DNA from: Meconema thalassinum
Taxonomy: Eukaryota; Arthropoda; Insecta; Orthoptera; Tettigoniidae
Length of the DNA: 64,000 nucleotides
Direction of reading: 5' to 3'
Assembly: GCA_946902985.2 (NCBI GenBank)
Contig: OX336393.1
Coordinates: 128,430,533 to 128,494,532, forward strand
Below the pieces are notes generated by a model. It was not told where the DNA came from. It searched no databases and worked only from the letters and a program-made list of their open reading frames with translations. Both the position numbers and the translations under genes were made by a program. Positions within the stretch are counted from its first letter, which is position 1. Each line of letters begins with the position of its first letter. Positions 11,257 to 23,366 of this stretch are shown one piece after another.

Positions 11257-12340
11257 CATATTTTCAACAAAGCACCAAGTTCGTATCATTTAAACGGTTC
11301 AGGTGTTCTTACATTAAGATTTCTCGTGTTGAAATCCACAAGACCAACTTCACAATTTTTCTGTTATAATCATGTTTTTACTCACTATCAGCGGTAGCCT
11401 GTAGCTGATGAACTAATTTCCGTTAGAGATATGTTCAATGGATAATTAACTTCATTATTCTTGTATTAACGGTGCGGGAAAAATTATTTAAATATTGCCA
11501 ATTAAAAGTAGTCTACAGGATTTTTGAAAAATGGACATTATGATTATCAGTCCGTGTAATTAAGTATGTTTTGTTATTTTGTTGTCTACATTGGGCCTGC
11601 ATGTGTACTTGTAAATGAAGCTAGGGTTGGGGAGGAGGTAGCTCTGATTTAAGGTAAGAACCATCTCGACATTTAACCGAAGTAGAAGGGAGAAAGTACA
11701 GAGGAGATGGTTTAGGCGGGAATCGAATCCTCCTCCTCCTCCTCCTCTCAGGTTTTCCTCACGAGATGCAGTGCAATATTAGTTGCCTGAAGGATATAAA
11801 ATTTCTGACAGTATGAATAGCGAATGTGGTATTTTTTGGATACTTTGTAATCAATAATGGTAAATAACTGATAATTTTATTGGCTTGAGACATCTTAGTC
11901 ATCAACCGAGTATAGTTGGATGTGAGTTGAATGTGCCTAGTAACCGTTGTTTCTCTAGTGATTCTAATGGTGGTTGTAAATGTAATGATTAAATTATGTA
12001 GATTCGTCGACACTTAAATAAGGTACCAACCGAAAATTTGCCTGGAAGGAATGTGGAGATACATGGAAAAACACTCTCAGGGTGGCCGCTGTTAGCGTTG
12101 AGTTTCGAAATTTCTATCTCCGGACTTCCCGTTCTCCTTGCAGTCGCGGTACGTGATTTAATGCGTACTGCTACGCTGCGGGGATGAACAATTTTCAATA
12201 AGGGACATAGCCACCTGCTCTTTATGTGGAAGGCTGAGGTTCTAATGTCAGTGACCATGTGCATGTATTTACATCTGTAAGTCACATGATGTTAACAGAT
12301 ACATCAGTCATTAAATTCCTAGCTAGAACAAAAAATTGTG
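11257..12340. other. Intergenic, no gene seen
   Basis: No supportable gene. A short CCT microsatellite lies near 11,730. The open frames at 11,759-12,285 on the minus strand show no domain. Confidence 0.5.
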
Positions 12341-12403
12341 ATGATAATGATGATGATAATGATGATTATTGCTTAAGGGCCTTAACATCTAGGTTGTCAG
12401 CCC
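12341..12403 (-). mobile_element. 5'-truncated LINE 3' end, reverse
   Basis: The minus strand matches the end of the element at 13,560-13,627: a GGGGC...CTAGATGTTA(A)GGCCC motif followed by a trinucleotide tail. Only ~60 bp remain, a typical extreme 5' truncation. Confidence 0.55.
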
Positions 12404-12483
12404 CTAATGGTAAGGTTGATAGTTAAAATGAAATTAAAACTGTTTTTTAACAAATATCAAGAAGAAAGCTTGCAAAAATGGTC

Positions 12484-12569
12484 CGGTTAGCTCAAATCAG
12501 TTGCCAGTGTTTCGCCCCCCCAGTACCATTGGCCTCATCAGTTGGTAACTTATTAAGCTAACCGGACCG
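12484..12569. repeat. Short inverted repeat
   Basis: ggtccggttagct (about 12,485) and its exact complement agctaaccggacc (about 12,556) enclose ~58 bp. It may be a tiny MITE or the foldback end of a larger repeat. No function can be assigned. Confidence 0.5.
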
Positions 12570-12724
12570 TTTTTTTTATTATTTTGTTTTTGAAATTTGT
12601 TAAATTATAAATAGCTCATTCGGAAAATAAGCATCCTGTATCCTTCAAGTACATTCACTTAAATTTAAAACTGTTACTACTACTAATAGGGCCTATCCAT
12701 CTTATATACTAGGAGAAGAAAACC

Positions 12725-13627
12725 CCCTCGGCCTAGCCGTGCTTGTTAAATCGTGCACCACGGTTGCGCCGGCAGCTGCAGCAAGTCCAGAGATCATACT
12801 GTAGGTTCGAATCCCGACGCTGACTAAATTAATTAATTAATTAATTAAATAGATAAATGACTGAATGGTGACTAATTCTAGTTGGTTTCCCCCAGGGGCT
12901 CACATCTAGTGGGACGTGGGTTGGTGACCACGGGACCCCAACTGAGTCCAACAATACTTCCACTTACTTGTGCCGGGCTCTACTGCGCCTTCTTTCCTGT
13001 CGACATCTCTTGGACAACTCTTGTTCTCTTCCGACCACGACGGTATTAGGGTATCCGAGGCCTAGGGAGTCTCTTCCTTTCCCGCCTTAATTGGCCCTTG
13101 TCTCATCTATCCTGATACTCATTCTGCGAGGGGTCAGCCATCTTTTTCTTTTCATGTTATCTCCTGCCTTCTGCTCAAGGCCCTCAGGGAGGTCGGGCTT
13201 CTGTAGCCCCACTACTTCAGGTGCACCCTGGATATTGCTACAGCCTCAGGAGCTTACTGCTGGTGAGTTCGGGAGTTGGCGATCCCGGGGATTCCTGAGC
13301 TGGGTCCGCTTTTTCCCCTTTTTCCACTGACTTTGGGGCGAACCCTCTCCTCTTTCCGTTTCCTATCTGCCTTTCATGGATCTCCTTCCTTCCAAGTCCC
13401 TCAATCCACTTTCATCGAGGGTTGAGGGCATTTCTTTTCTTCCTGTCCTCTATTTGCTTCTTCCTTTATTTGTTTACCATTTCTTCTTCTAGTATGTAAG
13501 TCTGTAGTTAGTATTAGTTATAGTTTTCATTCGCATCTCATCTTTCACTATCATCCAAACCAATAGGGGCCGATATCCTAGATGTTAGGCCCCTTAAAAC
13601 AACAATTATCATCATCATCATCATCAT
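12725..13627 (+). mobile_element. SINE-like head and 3' untranslated end of a LINE
   Basis: 12,725-12,830 contains a tRNA-like segment with a B-box-like GGTTCGAATCCC. From about 12,869 (gactaattctagttgg) to 13,627 follows a non-coding stretch ending in ggccccttaaaacaacaatt and a TCATCATC tail. Part of it (cacatctagtgggacgtggg) recurs on the minus strand at about 41,600-41,752. A long untranslated end with a microsatellite tail and truncated relatives indicates a non-LTR retrotransposon 3' UTR. No RT sequence is attached here. Confidence 0.6.
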
Positions 13628-14055
13628 TTACATGTTTTTTAAGAGCGAACTATATTGACCTGTAACCCACCTTTTATGGAGATAAAAATTTTGAAAAAAG
13701 AATTGTACTCCTTCGAGAAGCAAATTGAGTTATAAACCCCATATCACAGTGTTCTTTGCATTAAGAACATACCCCTTGTGAATACGCAGCACATACCACA
13801 CATAGCTGGGACGTTCAGCAAGTGTCAGGGGGGTAACAGTAGAAGGATAAACCTGGCTGGTCTGATCGGATTAGTGTTGACACGTCAAAGACATTCTACA
13901 TGCTCTACCTGTCATCTTACCACCCCGGACACAAGATTCCTCACGCTACACTTCTGCAGGTCACCCCAGCACAGTGGAGCATTCTCGACCAAGCAATGTT
14001 GATGAATGAAATAATACAGAATAGCAATAATAATAATAATAATAATCATTCATTT

Positions 14056-14238
14056 CCGTGTCCGATCAGCATTTCCAAAAGAACTGCAGCTGTGATGACC
14101 TTGTTGCTTCCTCTAAAACATCTTCCATTGTGCATGGGTTGTCCAGGAGGGGGCAGGTAAGTAGGTGGCTTGGGTCTTGTTCAGCTCCACATTCACAAGA
14201 GGTGTCTGCGTCTGCTGGATGGATCCCCCATTTTTACA
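14056..14238 (-). pseudogene. LINE ORF2 C-terminal fragment with CxC..H..C motif
   Basis: The minus strand reads WGIHPADADTSCECGAEQDP then SHLLTCPLLDNP, then a tail ending in a stop after FFWKC. The CxCG...H.L.C pattern is the zinc-knuckle-like motif near the C-terminus of many insect LINE ORF2 proteins (Jockey/R1/I-like groups). About 57 residues remain, followed downstream by an AAT tail at 14,030-14,045. Clade not determinable. Confidence 0.6.
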
Positions 14239-14279
14239 GTTTGGTCTTGCATTGATAATAATAATAATAATATTACATC

Positions 14280-14772
14280 TGCATGCAGATATTTCCTGGC
14301 GACGGAGCTCAAACAAAGGTATTATGCAGTTGCAAAAATCTTGCATCAGGAGTTGGCTGATAAGTTTCTGCTTCTAAAAGGAAAGAAGGTTTAGTACCAC
14401 CAATATCAGCCAGAGTGTGTTCTTGAAAACAATGAATAAAAGCTGTATTGGGACCGAACTATTTTGACTGAACAATTGGTATCACACAACAGGCCGGATA
14501 TGGTGGTTGTAAACAAGAAAATCAAGCAAACTACCTTGATTGATGTTGCGTTTCCCAACAACAAAAATAGTTGGTTGACCCTATCAAAAGACAATGGCAT
14601 GTAGAACGGGTAAAGTTCGTACCTATCATGGTCTCAAGTAGGGGCGTAATCCCAAGTACCTTGCTCGAAGGCCTTAAAGAACTGGATCTGGATACTGAAC
14701 TGTACAAACTAATGCAGAAGGCAGTAGTTCTATCAACAACCCAAATCGTTCGGAAGTTGCTGTTTCAGTAAA
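14280..14772 (+). pseudogene. LINE 3' fragment with nuclease-like C-terminal domain, multiply frameshifted
   Basis: Pieces in shifting frames read as one known C-terminal type: YYAVAKILHQELADKF, then YWDRTILTEQLVSHNRPDMV and TTLIDVAFPN, then VPIMVSSRGVIPSTL and LMQKAVVLSTTQIVRKLL. The RPD...IDVAfP spacing resembles the PD-(D/E)XK restriction-like endonuclease of R2/NeSL-type LINEs. At least two frameshifts and stops make it a pseudogene. Family identification is from memory of the motif. Confidence 0.6.
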
Positions 14773-14872
14773 TATACTTTGGTTCCCTGAAGCCCATATA
14801 GTTATGTTGTAATGTACCAGCATTGTGTTATGTACTGTATAAATGATAATAATAATAATAATAATAATATCG

Positions 14873-17800
14873 TATGGTATCGGGTGCCGGCTGCAAGCTT
14901 TGTAATTTGACACCCAGAGGGTAGCTTGCATGTCGAATTTCGTTGTTCCTTGAATCACTATGAAAGTCAAGGAGGTTAGATATCTAAGCTCCTTGAACAT
15001 TATAACGCTTTCTATTAGAGAAATGAGGAACTTTGTGTTGGTGGAAACTCCCGAGAGTACTTTGCCATTATGAACACGGCCTACTGAATTCAAATGGGTT
15101 CTTTCACATGCCAACATCGTATGACATGCGTGTCGTATTTTTGCCGCCTTTCAAAAATCACTTACCACGGCCATGAGCGAAACAGCATTCTTGGGGTTAA
15201 TAGTCCGACACACTATCCACTCACCCACCGTGGCAAGCTATAATAATAATAATTATTATATATATATATATATTGAACCCGAGGGGGTATGCTGACTGGT
15301 ATCGAACGTGGATCTCAGAGACTGTGAGCTCAGAATGAAGGTTCCACCTAGGAACGAACCCGAGATCTTTTGAGGGAGTTTTAGTTGTAAAAACCCTTAG
15401 AGGAAATTATATATGAAGTCACTGTTGTGATATCAACTGATGCTGACATTATTTATTAATATAATGCAGGGAAAATGAGTGGAATACAGCATTATTGGGC
15501 TGTATGAAGGAAGCTATGCTGCATTTGAGCACAAAAGTTGGGGAGTTTGACATTTTACTAATAGCCCCAGAATTGTGGGAGGAGACTCGTGGAGCCTTGT
15601 CACTCTCGTTGACCTACTTATGTCGTCTGGAGCAAGCCAAGGGGCAAACTAATGATCTAGTTCTTCCCCGTTTCAGAAAAGAAATGTGAATGGGGTGGGA
15701 AGATCCCAGTGAAAATCATTGATTACTCGTGATTGGGGCAACGCAATGACATGAGAGTTGCACACATGTAAATCTTTAGCCGTGAGGCTAATTATCAAGC
15801 CTTTAAACGGTGAAATCAAGGCATATTTAAGGGAATGCGCAAGAACACAGGACATTTGGTGTTCGCGGCGTGACCTTATTAGTGCGCCGGGGATTTTTAC
15901 AGGACGCCGCGTACCCACGCTATGGCAAAGACAATCAATATTAATTAATTGGCCGATCGATCCTCGAGCACGCAGATAGTTTTGTGACCATCAAGGAAAA
16001 AGGAACCCTTTGAGCATTATTTCAAGACCAGAATCATCCTGGAACAGAAGATGACTCTGCGAGGGAATTCTCGATCTGCTTTTTCTTGTGAAACGAATAT
16101 AAGGGAGTGGACTCAGGTCAGAGAGGACAGTTGTACCAGACTCTAGCGCGGAGCGTATGTCGCCCGACACCAGGGAAAGAAGCGCGCACAAAGACTTGAA
16201 CATTTTCTAATGTTAATCAGTATATTCGCCGTGCAGTGTAATGCACAAATTAAGTCATGAAGTAATAATAAGTACTATCATCAATAAACTTTATTAGGCG
16301 AAATGCGCGTTACCGAAGTCAAGGAGTGATGCTCGGACTTCAGTTTGAGAAGCCGTGCAGTAAAACATTTATAATACTCTTTATTAAGGACTGTCGTGCC
16401 AGATTTGTATTGTCGGCAGTACGAACGATTGTTAGTGTGCACATAGGAGGTACCGTGTGATATACTATGTAGAACTATTGAGAGTAATAATGTGTATAAG
16501 TACAATGTACTATGTTGAGCGCAGTGTGTAAAATATTGATTGGACATATATTAGTATGCCGGGCTGCACAAGAGATAAACATTATGATGCGTTTGGTGAA
16601 ATGTCATAAGAATACCAAATAGTAACGCTCAGCACGACAAGTAAGCATATTCATGCAAAGCAGGAATTTTATCGTAGGATAATGGATAGACAGTTGGTGA
16701 ATCCGTAGGCAGATGATCGAGACTTTCAGTCAGGATGTGGATAGGAGCGAGGAAGAGTCCGTCAACACCTGCAGTTCTGATATCTTGCCAGGGAAATTCA
16801 ACCAGTAAGAAATGTAAATAGTGACGTGTGCTTTATAGTGTTGATCTGTGAAATATCTATAAAATTAATATTGTAACAAGTGTTATACAGTGTTATATGC
16901 CTCAATATGCAAAAGAAAAGTGCCGTGTGTTTCGTGAGGCAAATGTCTTATAAAATGTGTATTATCAGTGTAGAAATGTCTCGCTAATTATGCAAATGGC
17001 AGGCGATACTGGAAGATATGAGTGGTTGGAGCCACCTGGATAGCCTACAGTATGTAAGTACCCAAAAACCATGATGTTATAGTGGCTATAGTCCACTGTA
17101 TGTTACGTGATTTCAAAATTATAAATATGTGCCAGTAAGAATAAGTATTAGGAGGTAGACCCTCAAATATTTATTGTTGTTTTGATTTTAGTAGAGTTGA
17201 GATGTTTGTGTACATCATTGAGTGGATTAATCGTTACCACTATTATGAAATGGCAAATCAGTTATGTAAAAACTTAACGTAACGAACACGGATGTTCGAT
17301 TAGAAAAATGGTTGCGTTGTGTCAGGTTATGGTAATTTATGTCAGTAATAATATTATTAATAATAATAATAATAATAATAAAAGGTATAAATGAATACAT
17401 CAGGATAAAATGTTGTTGCAAGAAATATTTACGCTAATTTGAATATTTATCTATCCTAGCAGTAAGATAATACCTTAAGGGCTGACAAAAGCAGTTTAAT
17501 ATCAGAGTATATTGTGTTAATGGGAATATAATTATGCAAGGAAATGGAAGAGTTTAATAGTGAATTGAATTTGTAGCTTGTGAATAAGCTTGTGGAGTAA
17601 TTGATATAGTTCTCTTACTAATTAAAGGACGAGATCATAGCAGCGGGTCATGGAGCCAGGTAATCTGTTCGACGTGTGAAATCTCGTATAGCCTTGGGCA
17701 TACAGAGATATTTATTTTGTGCCAGAGTGTATTTAGTGTTGTACCCTAACTCTGATGATGGATATGGAATGTTCCGGGTTCGAATCCTGTGGTAGGTGAG

Positions 17801-19390
17801 AGGAGAACAATGGAAACCTCTGCACCATACCTGATCGACCGAGAACTTGTTATTGAATGATTCGGCTCTTGTGAAGCGAATCTTATTGACGGCAGCTTGT
17901 GACTGACCGTAGCATTTATTAAGATATCGGCCATCCAACTCGACCTGTGTTTATGAATCTCGTGCCTCCATATGATGAAATGGACCTATTGAGGCCAGTT
18001 ATTAATATCACAAGGTTAGGAATAAATGTATAAACTCGTCCAGAACCTAAATTGCATACCATTCAGTTTAAAGCATATGGGATCATGTGGGTCATTGTGA
18101 CCACACTATTGTATTTAGAATCTTGTCACTGCTTGGGGATAAAAAAAACCAGGAGTCAGAAAGCGAGGGATGGTGCACGTGCTGTAACCATTCCACTCCG
18201 CTCTATTGTATACGAGCCGCTCTAAGGGGGCTGAGTTGTAAAACGAACCGTGAAAGTTAACGCTTAGAAAGGACAGATTTGAGACCCTGTTTGTATTGAA
18301 AGGAAACATTGTTATATTGTGTAATGAATTTACGTGGTTTAAAAACACATGGGTAATCATAGAGCACCCTGATGATTTAAATTTTAGCAATCTTACGAAT
18401 GGTCGGAAGATGCATTTTATACTGACACTGACACGTATTTATGAAGGTGGGCACTTGATGCCACAGGCTACGCTCGCAAGGGTAGCTTAATAATACCATC
18501 CGACACAGCGATAACGAAAGTTTTGGAATTGAAATCACAACGGCATGCAGTGGAACTATAAAAAGAGAACTTTAGGGGTACATTTACATAATTGTGGAGT
18601 TGCAAGTAGATTTGTAGTGCAACCCATGAATTGGCTAATGCATGCTCATGCATTTTTGGTGGGAAGAGAGATACAGAACACAGAAGGCACTCATAATGTA
18701 AAGTAAAACACAGAAGGCACTCATAATGTAAAGTAAGATGTGTTTTGAGAACATAATGTAAAGTAAGATGTGTTGTGAGAAATATTTATTCTTGTGAAGA
18801 TTAAAGAAGTCACACCAGGTGACATACGATAAAAAAGGTACAGTTTTCATGGAAGTTACATGTGCATCAGCCAACTAGAGTGGATGTTGAAGTCAACCTA
18901 AGGGTAAAGGATTGAATAATTATGTGAATTTAATAGGATAATGTGTGAATAATCAGTGGATTGTGGGAGTAAATTTTGTTTGATTTTGTATTATGTTTGT
19001 TGGGATTGTGTCCTTATATTGTTTGAAGCCATGATTTAATGCTGAATTAAAGTCTTTAGAATAGAGTTGTGTTTTATCATTGTAGAGTTGATACCTTTTA
19101 GTCTCAAATCAAAATTATGCAACTGCTCAGTGGGAGAACGGTACACACCGAGAACTGAAGCTAGCTGGAGGCAGGAGCATATTTGCCATGGAGATTACTC
19201 ACATGGGTACAATATATATTTTTTTAGGGGAAGAAATGCATTTACGGACAGAGTGTCGGCCTTCTGCTCCTGAGTAGCAGACTACCGACTAAAACTCCCC
19301 CGTTATTTCTGAACACTAGCCTGGAATCGTTTAGCACATTACTTCAGGCTAGAGTTATTTTATATTTGCCCGTAGGGCACTCTTCCGTAA
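14873..19390. other. Long gene-free region
   Basis: No ORF with a recognisable domain. Low-complexity tracts include TA (15,255-15,272) and AAT (17,345-17,382). A stretch around 16,040-16,290 has a TATA-like gaatataagg, a downstream CA-rich initiator-like segment and aataaactttatt, which together could be part of an LTR, but I found no second copy or primer-binding site. A B-box-like GGTTCGAATCC occurs at about 17,778. Confidence 0.45.
18676..18781 (+). repeat. Short local tandem repeat
   Basis: Imperfect units of ~30-35 bp with the core cataatgtaaagtaa occur three to four times (agaaggcactcataatgtaa and gtaagatgtgttttgagaac variants). Confidence 0.7.
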
Positions 19391-19399
19391 TGAATCATC

Positions 19400-22339
19400 T
19401 TCAGTTGCGATCCAGATCCGTCTTCTTTGTTCGGAGGATATATTCAACAAAACTTGCTACAAATTTCCAATGTTCTTCATTTTGTAGCATTACCGCAATG
19501 ATATTGTCGGGAGATATCTCTACACCAATGTGATCTCGAAGAGACTGCCTATTTTGAACCCACCGTCCACAAAAGAAGAAGGTGTGATTAACATTGGGTA
19601 GGTTTTTGCTAGGAATTAACCTTTCCCCCAAGGGAAGATGTAGAGAAAAGGAAAGGGAAGTGGGTTTCGGAACGAAGAACAAGTGTGGATGAATAGGACG
19701 AGAGTCCAACACTAAGTAAACCAAATGAATTTTAATGAGTTAGTGACGACTGTCACTGCAAAGCCCGTGAAACACCTAAAGTAGGTATGGACCTGGCCGT
19801 AGCTAACGGGAAATGTGGCTGGAGCTTGAGCTATTTGCAAGCAACTTGCATTTGTGCTTTCCCTTCCTAGCTTAAAATTGAGTAATATGGGGAAGGGTGG
19901 TAGTCTGGCAAGACAAAGAAGGACAGATTTATTGTATATCCTTTCAATGGAGTTAGGTTTAATCGATGGTTTTGAAAGTCGAAAACAATTGAAATTCGCC
20001 GTGATGATTTTTGTTCTTGGAATTGTAGAATTTCTAAGGAGCGACCGAATGTTTCCAGGAAGGGTAGTGATGAAGCAATTATACCCTTGGGAATAATTTG
20101 ATTGCTTTTGAAGTTTCTTGGTTTTAAATTTTGGTGAGAACACCAATGGTTGCATTCAATAAAGGCTAAGCTTTTACCCAGCAAGCGCCGACTAAAAGTT
20201 TAGACCATGAGAAAAACTTAAATTTTGAAAACGAGCCACAAGTTTAGAGACAATCTCAACAAGCAGGAAGCTTGCAGAGCTAACATTACTTGCCTTGCTG
20301 GCTCATTAGAATTAGCTAATAAAGCTAATAGAGGCTTTAATAAGTTTGTAACTAAGAGTTCTTGCTCAAATGCAGCAAATAGAGGAACTATTGTTAATTT
20401 GATTTGAGAGTTTTTAAAGAGGGCATAAGCCTATAGGAAGAGTCAGGGAAGACGGGGTCCTACCTAAACGTGAATATAGGGAAAAGAATAACGAAAAACT
20501 AATAAAGATTTATTAACAATGAATTAAACATTGAAGAATTAACAACATTTTGATGACGATTGTGATTTATAAAAGTTTACAACATGTGAAAATCTGAAAC
20601 CTAACGATAACAGGTTTGTAATTAATAAACAACGTTAAATTAGGTACAAGTTTAAGACTTGTGGTAAGCACTAAAAATCTGAATAAGATTTTAAAAGTTG
20701 TGCTTAAATTGGACAGTTTTAACGTTTGTAACAACAATTATAAAGTAATTCTCGCTTTGCTGAATTGGTGAGATACAATGTGGGTGCTTTAAGAATTTCT
20801 GTTTGGGAATCTTAAAAGCATGAACAAATAACAAAGATGAAATTAAACAAAAAAAAAGATAAAGAAACTTCTACTTAATTTCTCTAACTTCTTATATTTA
20901 TACAGTAATTACGATTATAATTCATACAAATAGAGCAGGTCACTTATTGTGAAACCTGAGGAGAAAAATTAAGAAGAAGTTTCTAGAACTTCTATGTTTA
21001 AACAGGATCACGAGGGGGAAAAAAAGTCCTCTCGGCACGCCGGAAGGCGTTGGTAGATTTCACCGGACAAACTTGGGGATAGGCGAAAATAGGCAGAATA
21101 TGCAGGTATTCTTAGAAGGATCAGACCTCATTTATTGCGTGAAAGTATTTTATAATTGGAGATTAATTAACTTTGTTTTTCGTCATTTTATGCATATTTT
21201 AAACATTCTATTGTCTTATGATGACGGTAACCTTCTTGTCATTTGGAGTCCATTTTTATACTTGTGGTCACACTGTCCTTATGCAAGGTTTCAACACTGA
21301 TGTGTAACTATGTAACGGTCTGTTTCTTCTTCACGCAAAATTATATCTCCCGAAGAGCTGTTGGTTGGTTCCTCAGTTTAGGGGCAGCGACAACGTGGTC
21401 ATGTAACCCCGTGTACTTTGGGTGAGTGTAGAATCTGTCTAATAAACGGTGTGAATTGTGATGGCTGTATTAGTCTGTAATTCAGGTAAGGAATGCAGAC
21501 GCTCAATTTCAAGCAGTAGTTCCTAATGTTGCTACCAGATACTACCGTTAACGACACCTAGCTGTGAACTTGGCTACTAGATGCCTCCGCAATCAGCAAC
21601 TTGCAACGAACGTTGGAACTTCCCCTCCAAAGGAAAGCATACTGAGGGATTTTTAACGCTCTTAGAAAATCCGACGACTTTGGCCGGCTTTGAACCTGCG
21701 ACCTTGGGCATAGAAGTTCAGCATGCTACCAGTTACGCCACCGAAGCCGCTTCACACTTAGTCAGATGGAAATCTGAATCTGATCTCGCGCAAGTGCGTT
21801 GTCATGGCAACGTCTGATGGCTCATCCCTCATCAATTTAGTAGTGTTGCCATGGCAACCACTGATAGCTCTTGGCATTTTCTTATAATTCCGAAATCATT
21901 TTTCTCATCCCTTGGCGTATTGGTTGCTCATATCAAAAATTCTTTCAGACAAAAGTTTTAGATAATTATTAGGGGAATATTGTCCATTTTGTACGGTTTT
22001 GATATTGTGCCTATTAACAGAGAGATGATTAATGTTTCCCGAAAACCCACTTTTTCCCACCCGTTTGGTCAATGGTTGGTGCTATCAAAAAACTTTTCAA
22101 ACATAAATTTTCGAGCTTTATCCGACACAGTATGAACTTTGAACGGATTCGATATTTCACATATTAAGAGAGTTATAGCAATATTTCATACTTTCGAAAA
22201 AAGTCCCCCATTTTCATCCCCTTCGACCGATTTAGCCCAGAAACGATCTCCACCGAGATTTTATGGGTATACATATTCGGTAAAAAATTCAAAGTGATTG
22301 GTGGAAAATTACGGCAGTTATCGTGTCCACAAGAAACTG

Positions 22340-22376
<37 letters not shown>

Positions 22377-23326
22377 TATACATAAATTATATATAAACTT
22401 TTGAACTGACGGTGGTTTTGGGGTCTGGGGGATGTGAAACGCGAAGATATGTCGAAATTTTCCTGAAATCGAAACATGGTACCCATTGCAATAGTTAGCT
22501 TTCTAATGAAAACTACCTAAAATACTACCATCAACGACACCTAGCTGTGAACTTGGCTACTAGATGCCACCGGAACCATCAACTCGCAACGAACGTTGGA
22601 ACTCCCCCTCCGAAGGAAAGCAAACTCAGGGTTTTATAGCGCTCTTAATAAATCCGACGATTTCAGCCGGGTTTAAACCCGCGACCTTGGGAATAGAAGT
22701 TCAGCATGCTACCAGTTCCGATACCGAAGTCGCTTCCCACAGACAGATGGAAAACTGAATGTTATCTCGTGCAGTGGCGTTGTCATAGCAACTGCTGATG
22801 GCTCATCCCTTAGCAATTAAAAGTAAAGATGTCATGGCAACCTCTCTTGGCACTTGGCATTTTCTTATAATTTAAATAATTTTGCTCACCCCGTGGCGTA
22901 ATGGTGGGTCATATCAAAACTTCTTTCAGACAAAAGTTGTAGGTAATTATTGGAGGAATATTGTCCATTTTGTACGGTTTTGATATTGTGTCTATTAACA
23001 GAGATATGATTAATGTTTCCCGAAAAATCCACTTTTTCCCCACCCCTTTGGTCAATGGTTGGTGCTATCAAAAAACTTTTCAAACATAAATTTTAGGGCC
23101 TTGTCCGGCACATAGTATGAACTTTGAATGGATTCAATATTTCAGATATTAAGAGAGTTATAGCGATATTTCACTTTTTCGAAAAAAGCCTCCCATTTTT
23201 ACCCCCCTTTGACCGATTTTGCCCATTAACGAACTCGACCGTGATTTTAAGGGGGATTCATCTTATGTAAAAAATTCAAAGTGATTGGTGCAAAATTACG
23301 GCAGTTATCGTGTCCACAAGAAACTG

Positions 23327-23366
<40 letters not shown>

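Noticed and set aside
13091..13330. 79-codon frame at 13,091
   Set aside because: Falls in the untranslated 3' end of a LINE; pyrimidine-rich sequence keeps the frame open by chance.
16040..16300. Solo LTR
   Set aside because: TATA-like and AATAAA-like strings are present, but no second copy, inverted TG..CA ends or target duplication could be found.
19712..20184. Minus-strand open frames of 105-147 codons
   Set aside because: Lie within the LTR-like repeat, show no domain and are not conserved in the 50-52 kb copy.
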